A DNA stretch of 64,000 bases, taken from NCBI RefSeq assembly GCF_010587385.1, contig NZ_CP047475.1, positions 2,914,001 to 2,978,000 on the forward strand, given 5' to 3'. Position 1 is the first letter of the stretch. Each line of letters opens with the position of its first letter. Under the pieces are notes generated by a model that made no database searches, was not told where the DNA came from, and was given only the letters and a program-made list of their open reading frames with translations. Position numbers and translations under genes: made by a program. Shown in pieces: positions 23,227 to 32,591 of the stretch. Source of the DNA: Vibrio astriarenae (GTDB lineage: Bacteria > Pseudomonadota > Gammaproteobacteria > Enterobacterales > Vibrionaceae).

Positions 23227-24963
23227 CTAGTTGATTGCGACATTTGCGGCGACTGCAATCTGATAAATGATTTGCGTGATGTCTTTCACCGCTTGCATCA
23301 TCTTCGTATCGACTTTCGGCAACACGAGAATTTGATCGCCTTTTTGAATGCGTTTATCGCTACCAAATTCCACTAGGCCGTTAGCGCGTACAATCGCAAT
23401 TCTTTGGTCTTCTGCTCGGTCAGTAAATCCGCCAGCCCAAGCCACATAGTCATCAATCTTCGCGTTGGGGTTAAAGACCACCGCTTGCGGCATCAATACC
23501 TCACCAGAGATATTGATCAAATCGGTTCTTGGTGGGATGACAATGACATCGCCTTGCTCTAGGCGGATGTTGGCGATGTTGCCGTTATCGGCCACAATCA
23601 CTTTACCCAGCGGCTGAACTTGTCTTGCTCGCTCAGTGAACTGTAATACCAGTTGCGCCTCTTCTGCTCGAATTCTCGCTTCACCTTCAGAAGATGCTGG
23701 TGCGGTAAACACACTGCGTTCTAGACGATCAAGCGCATCATTCAAGCTTTGCTGTTGTCTTTCGGCTACGCTCTGTCGATGCAGATAGATTGAGCCATAA
23801 TCCGCCAGGTCTTCTTCGACAGGGATCTGGTTGAGAAGATCATGCAGGCGGGCACTCTTCTGTACCACAAAGTAGGAAGGCCCTAGGTAGCTGCCACTGA
23901 CCTGAATGTCGATCACCTGTGCGTGCAGGTCATCGTTAAAGATCACCTTGTCACCGTCTTCCAGTGCAAAGGTTTTGAAATCGTCGTACGAGATGTAGCT
24001 AGAGAATGGGCCAGACTCACGATTGCCCATCACACCAACGTGACTGATTTTGGCGAGTGGTCGTGAGTACGATACCAGCTGTTCACCGGCGGCACTTTCA
24101 CCATCAAGCTCAAAGCGGAATGGGTTGCGAACGCCACCTGCCACTGTGATGGCTGCTTTTTGTGGCTTCACCAGAATCACATCACCATCTTTAAAGCTAA
24201 CACTTGGCATTTCACCTGATTGGATGAAGTCGTAAAGGTCGATGCTTTGAATGGTTTTGCCATTACGGCGGATCTCGATTTCACGGTAGCTGCCGCGCTC
24301 TGAATCAATGCCACCTGCTCGCTTAAGGAAGTAAAGCACACTGTCTGACGCCATGCCTGCGTATTGACCCGGTCGGATCACTGGGCCTGAAAGGTATACA
24401 CTGACGGGTGTTGCGGTGAGCAAGTTGACGTACACACTGACATTGTTGGTGTAAATCTGCTTAATCTTTGAGGTCACTAGCTGATTGATATCGCTGGCTC
24501 GCACGTCTTGCACGCGAATAGGACCAACTTCAGGGATAAAGATGTTGCCTTGGTTATCCACAGTCAGCACGCTGCTGTAGCTCACTGCGCCCCAAAGCCA
24601 CAGGTTGATTTTATCGCCCGCTGCAACAAGGTAGTTGTCATTGAGGCCATCACTGCGCTCTGTTTCGTAGCCACCCGCAAATAGGTTTGCGCCATATGGC
24701 GGGGGTAGGTTCTCACCCGATGACGGCAACAGGTCGCGCACATCGGTTTCACCAGGCAGTAATAGATTATTACGATTTTCGCGAGCATAGGTGCCCATCT
24801 CCAACATTTCGTTTGGAGAGGCGGATATTGTTGGTTGCGCGGTAGTCGATGATGCAGCAGGCACAATACCGGATTGCGCCATAAGCTGTGCGGTGTCCAT
24901 ACCGGTTGCAACTGCTCCCACCGAGTACAGGCTCAGTGTGAAGATAAATAGTCGCTTCAACAT
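23227..24963 (-). CDS. Polysaccharide export outer-membrane protein (KpsD-like, SLBB domains)
   Basis: The 578-residue protein begins with a cleavable signal peptide (about 1-20). A polysaccharide export domain follows (about 110-195: NYLVAAGDKINLWLWGAV, VDNQGNIFIPEVGPI), then several SLBB domains (PVSVYLSGPVIRPGQYAG near 200; INISGEVLMPQAVVF near 495). It matches KpsD in length and lacks a lipobox, unlike Wza. It would form the periplasmic/outer-membrane conduit for the polymer. It follows the small lipoprotein gene and leads the export gene set. Confidence 0.88.
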   Translation of the reverse strand: MLKRLFIFTLSLYSVGAVATGMDTAQLMAQSGIVPAASSTTAQPTISASPNEMLEMGTYARENRNNLLLPGETDVRDLLPSSGENLPPPYGANLFAGGYETERSDGLNDNYLVAAGDKINLWLWGAVSYSSVLTVDNQGNIFIPEVGPIRVQDVRASDINQLVTSKIKQIYTNNVSVYVNLLTATPVSVYLSGPVIRPGQYAGMASDSVLYFLKRAGGIDSERGSYREIEIRRNGKTIQSIDLYDFIQSGEMPSVSFKDGDVILVKPQKAAITVAGGVRNPFRFELDGESAAGEQLVSYSRPLAKISHVGVMGNRESGPFSSYISYDDFKTFALEDGDKVIFNDDLHAQVIDIQVSGSYLGPSYFVVQKSARLHDLLNQIPVEEDLADYGSIYLHRQSVAERQQQSLNDALDRLERSVFTAPASSEGEARIRAEEAQLVLQFTERARQVQPLGKVIVADNGNIANIRLEQGDVIVIPPRTDLINISGEVLMPQAVVFNPNAKIDDYVAWAGGFTDRAEDQRIAIVRANGLVEFGSDKRIQKGDQILVLPKVDTKMMQAVKDITQIIYQIAVAANVAIN

Positions 24964-24983
24964 AATGTTTTTCGCTTATGTAT

Positions 24984-25388
24984 TTAAATTTCTACCACCG
25001 TCGATGTCTCGACAGTGTTATTAATGAGATACCACCCTTGCTCAACAACACCTTCTATTTGGCGAGGTTGTTTGCAAGCGATTCGCTTCACAGGCGCATT
25101 CACTTGGTTGTAATGAGCATTGGAGGTTAAATTTTGGATGGTCAAAACTCTGCACGTTAAACCGAGTGCAGATAAATAGGCGGGTTCGAGTTGAATATCA
25201 AACTCAGAGTGGCTCAGTGATGTGTACATATCACTGTCGAGCTGTGACCAATACTTGGTATCGATCACCTCACCCACTGGAGCTTGATTAAGATTCACTA
25301 GAGGGAGGCTGGCATCAACCTGACGAGGCTGACTGGTGCATCCTAGCAATACTGACGAACTCAATAATAATAAGTATTTAAGTTTCAT
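24984..25388 (-). CDS. Small lipoprotein, first gene of the polysaccharide operon
   Basis: The 134-residue protein has a lipoprotein signal peptide with lipobox LLGCTS (Cys17), so it should be lipid-anchored. The rest contains FDIQLEPAYLSALGLTCRVLTI and KQPRQIEGVVEQGWYLIN; I do not recognise a domain. As the first gene after the ops element and directly upstream of the KpsD-like gene, it may help assemble the export conduit. That role is an inference from position. Confidence 0.75.
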   Translation of the reverse strand: MKLKYLLLLSSSVLLGCTSQPRQVDASLPLVNLNQAPVGEVIDTKYWSQLDSDMYTSLSHSEFDIQLEPAYLSALGLTCRVLTIQNLTSNAHYNQVNAPVKRIACKQPRQIEGVVEQGWYLINNTVETSTVVEI

Positions 25389-25981
25389 GACGTTGTTTAG
25401 GCACGCTACCGCCAGAAGGTTTGCAGCTAATTTCCCTACGAAGCTTTGCGTTTTGCCACTGTTTTTTGTTTGTCTATATGAAATAGTTTTGTAATTTTTT
25501 TATATCCAACAATACGATCATGACACTAATGTTACATGCCACATGAGCATATTGAATTGGGCCAGTTTACTGAGTGATTTTCGTCACGTAAATACCCTAT
25601 ACCCCTTTGTAATTAGTGACAGAACTTAATTTCCTTTTAAAACACCAGCTTAGCGACTTAAGAAATTTTATTTTTTACTTATAGTCAACAAATAACCTAC
25701 ATGAAAACGCCGTACGGCGTCATTTTTGTGATATCAGTTCCGGGATCTAACTCACAAAAAGCAACCTGTTGATATACATAACACTTAATATGCACACGGT
25801 TGCAAACTACAATTTTGTAACAAACTTCCTATTTAGTAAGCAAGTCAACATGAGATCTGTGTTCCAGTTTGCATTTTTCGCTGTATCCCATTTTCATCGC
25901 CTTTGCCTTTCACTCGCTCGATCCCATATCCCCCCAGTGATATACTTTTGTTAATTAAGCTCATTAAGATAGGAAGAAGTT
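25389..25981. promoter_or_regulatory. Divergent intergenic region driving the polysaccharide operon and hldD
   Basis: This 593-bp AT-rich region separates the leftward polysaccharide operon from rightward hldD. It holds the ops element near the left end. For hldD, TATACT at about 25943 lies roughly 38 bp before the start, with a weak -35. The leftward promoter is probably between 25440 and 25640, but I cannot fix its boxes. No convincing gene is present; a 61-codon frame at 25769 has no coding character. Confidence 0.6.
25400..25413 (-). promoter_or_regulatory. ops element of a JUMPStart sequence (RfaH recruitment)
   Basis: On the minus strand this reads GGCGGTAGCGTGCC, an exact match to the ops core. 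TAGCTGCAAA lies about 15-25 bp upstream on the same strand, resembling the TAGCTGTTAA part of JUMPStart. It sits in the leader 12 bp before the lipoprotein start. In enterobacteria and Vibrio such elements load RfaH for transcription through long surface-polysaccharide operons. Confidence 0.9.
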
Positions 25982-26923
25982 ATGATTATCGTCACTGGTG
26001 GCGCTGGCATGATCGGCAGCAATATCGTTAAGGCACTTAACGCAAAGGGTGTTCGCGATATTTTGGTGGTGGACAACCTTAAAGATGGTAAGAAGTTTAA
26101 GAACCTGGTTGATTTGGACATCGCCGACTACATGGACCGTGATGACTTCTTAACGCAAATCATGGCAGGTGATGACTTCGGCCCTATCGATGCGGTTTTC
26201 CATGAAGGTGCATGCTCAGCAACCACTGAGTGGGACGGCAAGTACATGATGCTCAATAACTATGAGTATTCAAAAGAGCTGCTTCACTACTGTCTAGAGC
26301 GTGAAATCCCCTTCCTTTATGCTTCATCAGCAGCGACTTACGGCGAGACTGAGACGTTCATTGAAGAGAAGCAGTATGAAGGCGCATTAAACGTTTATGG
26401 TTACTCGAAGCAGCAGTTCGATAACTATGTTCGCCGCGTATGGCAAGACGCCGAAGAGCACGGTGAGACGCTTTCTCAAGTGACGGGGTTCCGTTACTTC
26501 AACGTGTATGGCCCACGTGAGCAGCACAAAGGCTCGATGGCCTCCGTTGCCTTCCACCTAAACAACCAGATGAATGCGGGTGAAAACCCTAAATTGTTCG
26601 CGGGTAGCGAGCACTTTAAGCGTGATTTTGTCTTTGTGGGTGATGTGGCTGCAGTGAATCTTTGGTTCCTAGAAAATGGCCAATCAGGCATCTTTAACCT
26701 AGGCACCGGTAACGCTGAGTCGTTTGAAGAAGTGGCTAAAGCGGTGATTGCTTATCATGGTAAGGGCGAAATCGAAACCATTCCTTTCCCAGAGCATCTA
26801 AAGGGTGCTTATCAAGAATACACTCAAGCGGATCTGACCAAGCTGCGTGCAGCGGGTTGTGATCATACGTTTAAAACAGTCGCTGAGGGTGTGGCTGAGT
26901 ATATGGCGGAAATTAACGGCTAG
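25982..26923 (+). CDS. hldD: ADP-L-glycero-D-manno-heptose 6-epimerase
   Basis: The 313-residue SDR-type enzyme makes ADP-L-glycero-D-manno-heptose for the LPS inner core. It has [15 protein letters not shown] at the N-terminus, [13 protein letters not shown], and Tyr139-x3-Lys143 (NVYGYSK), plus [18 protein letters not shown], all typical of HldD. An AGGAAG precedes the ATG. A 97-bp heptamer array starts two bases after its stop. It serves the LPS core genes downstream and not the capsule genes to the left. Confidence 0.97.
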   Translation: MIIVTGGAGMIGSNIVKALNAKGVRDILVVDNLKDGKKFKNLVDLDIADYMDRDDFLTQIMAGDDFGPIDAVFHEGACSATTEWDGKYMMLNNYEYSKELLHYCLEREIPFLYASSAATYGETETFIEEKQYEGALNVYGYSKQQFDNYVRRVWQDAEEHGETLSQVTGFRYFNVYGPREQHKGSMASVAFHLNNQMNAGENPKLFAGSEHFKRDFVFVGDVAAVNLWFLENGQSGIFNLGTGNAESFEEVAKAVIAYHGKGEIETIPFPEHLKGAYQEYTQADLTKLRAAGCDHTFKTVAEGVAEYMAEING

Positions 26924-26925
26924 AC

Positions 26926-27022
26926 TGCAAGGTGCAAGGTGCAAGGTGCAAGGTGCAAGGTGCAAGGTGCAAGGTGCAAGGTGCAAGGTGCAAGGTGCAA
27001 GGTGCAAGGTGCAAGGTGCAAG
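26926..27022. repeat. Tandem array of TGCAAGG (about 13.9 copies)
   Basis: Perfect heptamers begin 2 bp after the hldD stop and fill half the gap to lpxM. In the AAGKKNM register the unit is AAGGTGC. Confidence 0.97.
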
Positions 27023-27123
27023 TTAGTTTGTTTTCTTTGCTTGTAGTGTCAACTAGTCTTTAAGTAATTATTTTTTTGTAGCCCGAAATCTTTGGATTTT
27101 GGGCTCGTGTTTTTGTGGTGTTT

Positions 27124-28086
27124 ATGACGGATAAACGTGACGATTTTGACCCCAAGGCTTATAACCCTGAGTTTCAGTGGTCTTTTTTAGCACCTAAATA
27201 TTGGGGAACATGGCTGGCGGTGGTTATCGCTCTGCCTCTTGCTCTGCTGCCTAATGCGTTTCGTCGCAAATTGGTCAGTGTTCTGATTAAAGGTCAAATA
27301 AAGAAAAAACGAGGTACGGTTCGTCGAGCGATGATCAACCTTAAGCTCTGTTTTCCTGACTGGAGTGAAGCGCAGCGGTTGGCCGTCTTAGAGCAAAACT
27401 TAATTACGGCTGGCACCTTCCTCTCTGGCTTTGCGGCTGTCACTCTCAAAGGTAAACAATGGCTTGATAACAATACTGACGTGAAAGGTATTGAGCATAT
27501 TAGAAAGTTAGAGGCTAATGGCAAGAAAGCGATTCTATTGGTACCCCACTCATGGGCTATTGATATTCCGGCAATATTGTTAGCATCCAAAGGGCTGCCT
27601 GTTTCGGCGATGGCCAATAGCCAGAAGAACCTCGTTCTCGATTGGCTAATGCACAAGCAGCGCGTGCAACATGGTGGTCGAGTGTATGATCGCAGCGGTG
27701 GTATCAAACCTTTCATTAAGTCTGTTAAAGACGGTTATCTAGGCTACTACCTACCAGACCAAGACCACGGACCTGAGCAAAGTGTCTTTGCGGACTTTTT
27801 TGCCACTGAGAAGGCGACCCTACCCGCCCTCGGTAAACTCGCTAAAGTCAGTCGCGCGAAAATCGTGCCTGTATTTGCGAGTTTTGATGCGGAGACAGGG
27901 CGCTATGAAGTGGATATTCGTGAGCCAATGGATGCCCTATCTGGTGATGATGAGGGGGATGCTCGCGCAATGAATCAAGTGGTTGAAATGTTCGTGACAC
28001 CTAAACCTGAGCAGTATATGTGGATCCTGAAACTGCTGAAAACCAGACGAGATGGTAAAGAGCCTTATAAACAGGAAAACTGGTAA
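27124..28086 (+). CDS. lpxM: Lipid A late acyltransferase (LpxM/LpxL family)
   Basis: From MTDKRDD at 27124 the protein has 320 residues; an upstream GTG at 27115 is also in frame. It has one N-terminal membrane segment (about 28-45), the catalytic His-x4-Asp motif HSWAID at about 142-147, and YLPDQDHGPEQSVFADFF typical of secondary lipid A acyltransferases. It adds an acyl chain to Kdo2-lipid A at the inner membrane. LpxM is preferred over LpxL from sequence feel and from the location near hldD, but acyl specificity cannot be read. A stem of AATGCCTTCAT/ATGAAGGCATT (28102-28137) follows the gene. Confidence 0.85.
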   Translation: MTDKRDDFDPKAYNPEFQWSFLAPKYWGTWLAVVIALPLALLPNAFRRKLVSVLIKGQIKKKRGTVRRAMINLKLCFPDWSEAQRLAVLEQNLITAGTFLSGFAAVTLKGKQWLDNNTDVKGIEHIRKLEANGKKAILLVPHSWAIDIPAILLASKGLPVSAMANSQKNLVLDWLMHKQRVQHGGRVYDRSGGIKPFIKSVKDGYLGYYLPDQDHGPEQSVFADFFATEKATLPALGKLAKVSRAKIVPVFASFDAETGRYEVDIREPMDALSGDDEGDARAMNQVVEMFVTPKPEQYMWILKLLKTRRDGKEPYKQENW

Positions 28087-28184
28087 CTGGGCGATCATAT
28101 CAATGCCTTCATGTGGGTTGAACCTGATGAAGGCATTCACCTCGCTGACTATTTAAATCTGGTTGGCTAGTTAAACCTGGTAAA

Positions 28185-29153
28185 CTATTTAAAATAGTCT
28201 AGCCGCTTAAACTGACTAATTATCTCGCCCAGCTCCGGATTCAATCGGTTTTGATTCAGCACCGACTCATACTTTGCAACATACTCTTTCGCCATCACTA
28301 AAGCATTAAAGCGCTCTCTTGCATATTCATGGCATTGAACGCTATTAAACCTTCCCACATCTTTAATCGCATCGACTAAGTCTGACTCCTTTTTCGAGAG
28401 CACACCGACCTCGGGAGAGACTAGCTCAGGAAGCGAGCCATATGGCGTACCAAACACCGGGCAGCCGAAGAACAAACTTTCCGTTATTGCCAAACCGAAA
28501 GGTTCATGCCAAGTCACCGGAAAAACTAAACCTTTGGAGGCATTCATGAGCTGCGACTTGGTGTGGTCGTCCACCATCCCCTGAAAACGCACATGTCGAT
28601 CAAAGGTTAGACGAATACCCATCTTGAAGTTGAAGCGATGACCACCCAATACATCAAGCTTTTCGCCCGCTTTGCGCGTGATGTCAATCGCGCCCTGTAC
28701 ATTTTTCACTCTCCACGCGGCTTTGCCTAGAAAGTGAAAACGCTCTCTAGGAACGCTGAAGTTTGGTTGTAAGTAGTTGTCCCAATTTAAGCCGTTATGC
28801 ACATAAGCCACACCGCCATGATTTTGCGCGTGCTGCTTAGACACAAAAATGGTGTTCGCATCAATCGGACCGCTCGAATTACCATGTTGAGTGATCACAT
28901 AAGGTTTATCTATGGGTTCAAACTTCGAGTGGAAATGAACAATATCGATATCTTGGGGAATTTGCTCGTTTAGAGGAACATTCGGTTGATGTTCGATCAC
29001 TCTCGCCCAATCACACTGAGTTCCTTTACCTGACAGCAAAGTCACTTGATGGCCTAAAAGGTGCAAGGCTTCGACCAAATCCCAGACGACACGCTCCGTC
29101 CCACCATAATTCTTAACCGGTAAGGTTTTGGTACTAAATACTAAAATATTCAC
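28185..29153 (-). CDS. Family 4 glycosyltransferase (LPS core region)
   Basis: The 322-residue GT-B enzyme has an N-terminal KNYGGTERVVWDLVEAL loop and FLGKAAWRVKNVQGAIDI. Its donor-site segment is VFPVTWHEPFGLAITESLFFGCPV, with the E-x7-E pattern of GT4. It lies 11 bp downstream of coaD and converges on lpxM. It probably adds a core sugar; the donor is unknown. Confidence 0.85.
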   Translation of the reverse strand: MNILVFSTKTLPVKNYGGTERVVWDLVEALHLLGHQVTLLSGKGTQCDWARVIEHQPNVPLNEQIPQDIDIVHFHSKFEPIDKPYVITQHGNSSGPIDANTIFVSKQHAQNHGGVAYVHNGLNWDNYLQPNFSVPRERFHFLGKAAWRVKNVQGAIDITRKAGEKLDVLGGHRFNFKMGIRLTFDRHVRFQGMVDDHTKSQLMNASKGLVFPVTWHEPFGLAITESLFFGCPVFGTPYGSLPELVSPEVGVLSKKESDLVDAIKDVGRFNSVQCHEYARERFNALVMAKEYVAKYESVLNQNRLNPELGEIISQFKRLDYFK

Positions 29154-29164
29154 TGCGCGACCCC

Positions 29165-29677
<513 letters not shown>

Positions 29678-30709
29678 CTAGATAAAGCGCTGTAGTACCT
29701 GCTTGACTCTCTCAGTGGGAATTCGTGCCATCAGGTCGCTACCCTTCACTCGCGTGCCCCATTTAAGATCTTTTGCTGGTTTTCCAAACTGCTCATTCAC
29801 GACATCTTCGTAAACTGACACGACGGTTTCTAAGGCGTTGTATGGCCCCGTTCGTTTAGGGTTGCTGTGAGCATATAAGCCGATGACAGGTGTCCCTTGT
29901 GTAGTTGCGATATGAGCTGGACCAGAATCTGGCGCGATAACACATTGAGCGTTTCTCAGCACAACACAGAGTTGCTTTAGGGTTGTTTGACCAACGAGAT
30001 TCACGAGGTCATTCTTAGCCTTCGATTGAATCGCCTTTGCCAGTATTTGCTCTCTCTCGGTGGGCGCACCGCAAAGAACGACACCAACACCTCTCTCTAC
30101 TGCGTAGTCAGCGACTTCAGCATAGCTTTCGACAAGCCAGTTGCGCTCATCTTTACTCGCCGCTGGACTGATCACGATATAGCGTTGAGGAAGCGGGTTT
30201 AAAATCAGTTCATCGGCAGGTAATGTTGGAATTTGCCAGCTAGGCTCAGCGTCTGGACACCCCAAGTATTGAGCAAATTGGTTGAAGTTATCTAAAACAT
30301 GCTCTGCATGCGTTGCAGGCAGCTTTTTATTAGTAAACAGCCACTGCCCCTCTTTGGCTCTTTTCCAGCTAAAACCTAATTTGACCTTCGCTTTGATGCC
30401 CAGTGTCAAAACACTGGCTCTCAACGCCACTTGCATGTGCAGCAGGTAATCAAAGCGACGGTTTGATAATTGCTTCCAAACCGACTGCATACCCTTTAGG
30501 CCAAGCGACTTATCGAAAACCACCACATTGACTCCAGGTAGGTCTCCTAATAGCTGTGCCTCAACCTTACCCATGATCCAAGTAATTTGAGTATTGGGAA
30601 AGGTACGCTGAATAAGTTGCACCGTCGATAACGCATGGCAGACGTCACCGATGGCAGATAAGCGAAGAATACAGATCGACTTAGGATGAGGTTTATTCAC
30701 CTGATTCAT
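29678..30709 (-). CDS. Family 9 glycosyltransferase (heptosyltransferase family)
   Basis: The 343-residue protein has the GT9 N-terminal motif ICILRLSAIGDVCHAL, and the ADP-heptose-binding region VIAPDSGPAHIATTQGTPVIGLYAHSNP. It resembles heptosyltransferase I (WaaC) in the N-terminal motif, but the exact residue transferred is not certain. Its start overlaps the next GT9 gene by 17 bp, so the two are co-translated. No other WaaC candidate is clearly better in the window. Confidence 0.8.
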   Translation of the reverse strand: MNQVNKPHPKSICILRLSAIGDVCHALSTVQLIQRTFPNTQITWIMGKVEAQLLGDLPGVNVVVFDKSLGLKGMQSVWKQLSNRRFDYLLHMQVALRASVLTLGIKAKVKLGFSWKRAKEGQWLFTNKKLPATHAEHVLDNFNQFAQYLGCPDAEPSWQIPTLPADELILNPLPQRYIVISPAASKDERNWLVESYAEVADYAVERGVGVVLCGAPTEREQILAKAIQSKAKNDLVNLVGQTTLKQLCVVLRNAQCVIAPDSGPAHIATTQGTPVIGLYAHSNPKRTGPYNALETVVSVYEDVVNEQFGKPAKDLKWGTRVKGSDLMARIPTERVKQVLQRFI

Positions 30710-31787
30710 CTCCTAAAGGGACCATTTCTTTCACTGTCTCCACCACCTGCTTTGGCGTGATATCCGTCAAGCAAGGTGAGTATATGCCATCACTGATCCT
30801 GCACTTGCTACCATCACATGGCACGCAATCCCTTTCAGACTGCAAAACAGCAACATTGTTGTGGACCTGTTTTACAGGAATTCGGTTGTGATACAAGTTT
30901 GTCGAACGATCAACAGGCATCTCATAAGGCCAAGGAGACCACTTACTTGCCGGTGCGACACTGATTACAGAAATAATGGGGACTGGAAAGCCCGATGCAA
31001 GGTGGCCAGGGCCACTATCTGGCCCGACAAAACCCAAGCTCTGCTTAATCAGGGTCGCTGTTTGCGGCAAAGATAACTTTCCTAGCAGGCTGACGAGTCG
31101 GCTTTGATCGGGAAAGTAAGAGACCAAAGAATTTACTATGTTCGTATCCCGCTCCGACGGCGCGCCGGTAAGCACAATATGGTAACCGCTCTCAAGTAAT
31201 AACGAGAGGGTCTCTTGCCAATGTTCAACTGGCCACTGCTTGATTTCATTTGACGAGGGCGCATGCACTACAAGGTATTGCGATGGAAGTTGCTCAACCA
31301 CTGACTTAGGCAGCGCTTCTTGCGGAGCCACAAGCAGAGGCTCAATCTCTACGTCAATTTTATCCAGCATTCTCGCCATACGGCTCATTTTGTGCTCATT
31401 GTTTTGACGCTCTAAAATATGATGGTTGTAGATGCGCTTCTTAAACCAAGCTCCACCGAAATGTTCATCAACCACCCCTAAACGAAAACGTCCAAACAGC
31501 AAACAATAAATCGCGGTTCTATCGGTCACTCGCTCGTTGACAACCAAGTCATATCGACCGAACTGACGCAAAAACTGAAAGTAGTCTTTTGGCTTTGGTC
31601 TCTGAGGAAAATCGATGACTTGATTAACGTCAGAGTTAAGCTCAAATATGAGCCGTCCTCTTGGGGTCACTAGCACATCAATTTGGGCGTCGGGATACTT
31701 TCGACGCAGGCTACGTGTCAGAGTCGTCACAAGAAGACTGTCTCCGATACAATGTGTTGCTAACACTAAGATGCGCTTACAGTTCAT
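30693..31787 (-). CDS. Family 9 glycosyltransferase (heptosyltransferase III/WaaQ-like)
   Basis: From MNCKRILVLATHCIGDSL at 31787 the protein has 364 residues; the frame extends 12 codons upstream toward the divergent kdkA gene. The GT9 donor site is GFVGPDSGPGHLASGFPVPIIS. A Cys-rich C-terminal segment (RDCVPCDGSKCRI) is seen in several core heptosyltransferases. It is followed by another GT9 gene with a 17-bp overlap. Addition of a heptose to the inner core is likely. Confidence 0.8.
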   Translation of the reverse strand: MNCKRILVLATHCIGDSLLVTTLTRSLRRKYPDAQIDVLVTPRGRLIFELNSDVNQVIDFPQRPKPKDYFQFLRQFGRYDLVVNERVTDRTAIYCLLFGRFRLGVVDEHFGGAWFKKRIYNHHILERQNNEHKMSRMARMLDKIDVEIEPLLVAPQEALPKSVVEQLPSQYLVVHAPSSNEIKQWPVEHWQETLSLLLESGYHIVLTGAPSERDTNIVNSLVSYFPDQSRLVSLLGKLSLPQTATLIKQSLGFVGPDSGPGHLASGFPVPIISVISVAPASKWSPWPYEMPVDRSTNLYHNRIPVKQVHNNVAVLQSERDCVPCDGSKCRISDGIYSPCLTDITPKQVVETVKEMVPLGDESGE

Positions 31788-31871
31788 TATTTGAGTCATT
31801 TTAAATGGGCTAGCTTTGAGCATTCACTATGCGCTAGTATGCCACAAACCCTTTCTGCTACTCAAAAAATC

Positions 31872-32591
31872 ATGCTGAAATACAAACAAGTCAACAACAC
31901 TCATTACTGGTATAACCCAGACCTTCTCACCGAAGAGGTTGAGTGTGCCTTTGATATGAACTTTTGGAAAAACCAAGAGGCGGTTGTCGGCTCAGCTCAG
32001 GGAAGAGGTACAACTTGGTTTGTTCGAGGTTTAGCAGGAGAGTTTGCGATTCGTCACTATCGACGAGGTGGCCTTTTTGGCAAGTTGGTTAGAGACAGTT
32101 ACTTAAACCTGGGTTTGAAACGGACCAGAAGCTATCAAGAACTAGAGATTCTTCAACGCCTTTCAGATGCGGGAGTGAATGTCCCTTCTCCGGTTGCCGC
32201 AAAGGTCACTCAAGGTTTAATCACATACACCGCAGATATCATTACTGGCAGAATTTCAGGCGCGAAGGACCTCTATACCCTGTTAGGTAAGCCAATAGAA
32301 ACTGAAGTGGACTTTTACGCCATTGGCGAGCAGATCAGAAAGATGCATGATGTCGGGGTAAACCACACGGATCTCAACATCCACAATATCTTAATTGATG
32401 CATCGAGAGCGGTATGGATTATTGATTTTGACAAATGCTATTTTCATTCAGGTGATCATTGGAAGAAGAGTAATATGGACCGTCTATTTCGCTCTTTCAA
32501 AAAAGAAGCTGAAAAAGGGGCTATCCAATATCACTCTTCTCAAATAGATGCCTTACTGGCTGGATACCGCGCCCCTACGCAGGGTGAGTAG
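31872..32591 (+). CDS. kdkA: 3-deoxy-D-manno-octulosonic acid (Kdo) kinase
   Basis: From MLKYKQVNNTHYWY at 31872 the protein has 239 residues. ATG at 31839 and TTG at 31791 are alternative in-frame starts, none with a clear ribosome binding site. VVGSAQGRGTTWFV and IRHYRRGGLFGKLVRDSY are the KdkA nucleotide-loop region. HTDLNIHNILID is the catalytic loop and IIDFDKC the metal-binding motif of this kinase-fold family. It phosphorylates Kdo of the LPS core at position 4, as in other Vibrio and Haemophilus. Its 3' end overlaps the convergent waaL end by 39 bp. Confidence 0.93.
   Translation: MLKYKQVNNTHYWYNPDLLTEEVECAFDMNFWKNQEAVVGSAQGRGTTWFVRGLAGEFAIRHYRRGGLFGKLVRDSYLNLGLKRTRSYQELEILQRLSDAGVNVPSPVAAKVTQGLITYTADIITGRISGAKDLYTLLGKPIETEVDFYAIGEQIRKMHDVGVNHTDLNIHNILIDASRAVWIIDFDKCYFHSGDHWKKSNMDRLFRSFKKEAEKGAIQYHSSQIDALLAGYRAPTQGE

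Noticed and set aside
25769..25954. 61-codon frame in the polysaccharide-hldD intergenic region
   Set aside because: No ribosome binding site, poor composition, and it lies in an AT-rich regulatory region.
30693..31823. Starts at 31823 and 31791 for the divergent heptosyltransferase-like and kdkA genes
   Set aside because: They would make the two genes overlap at their 5' ends and add residues not seen in the families.
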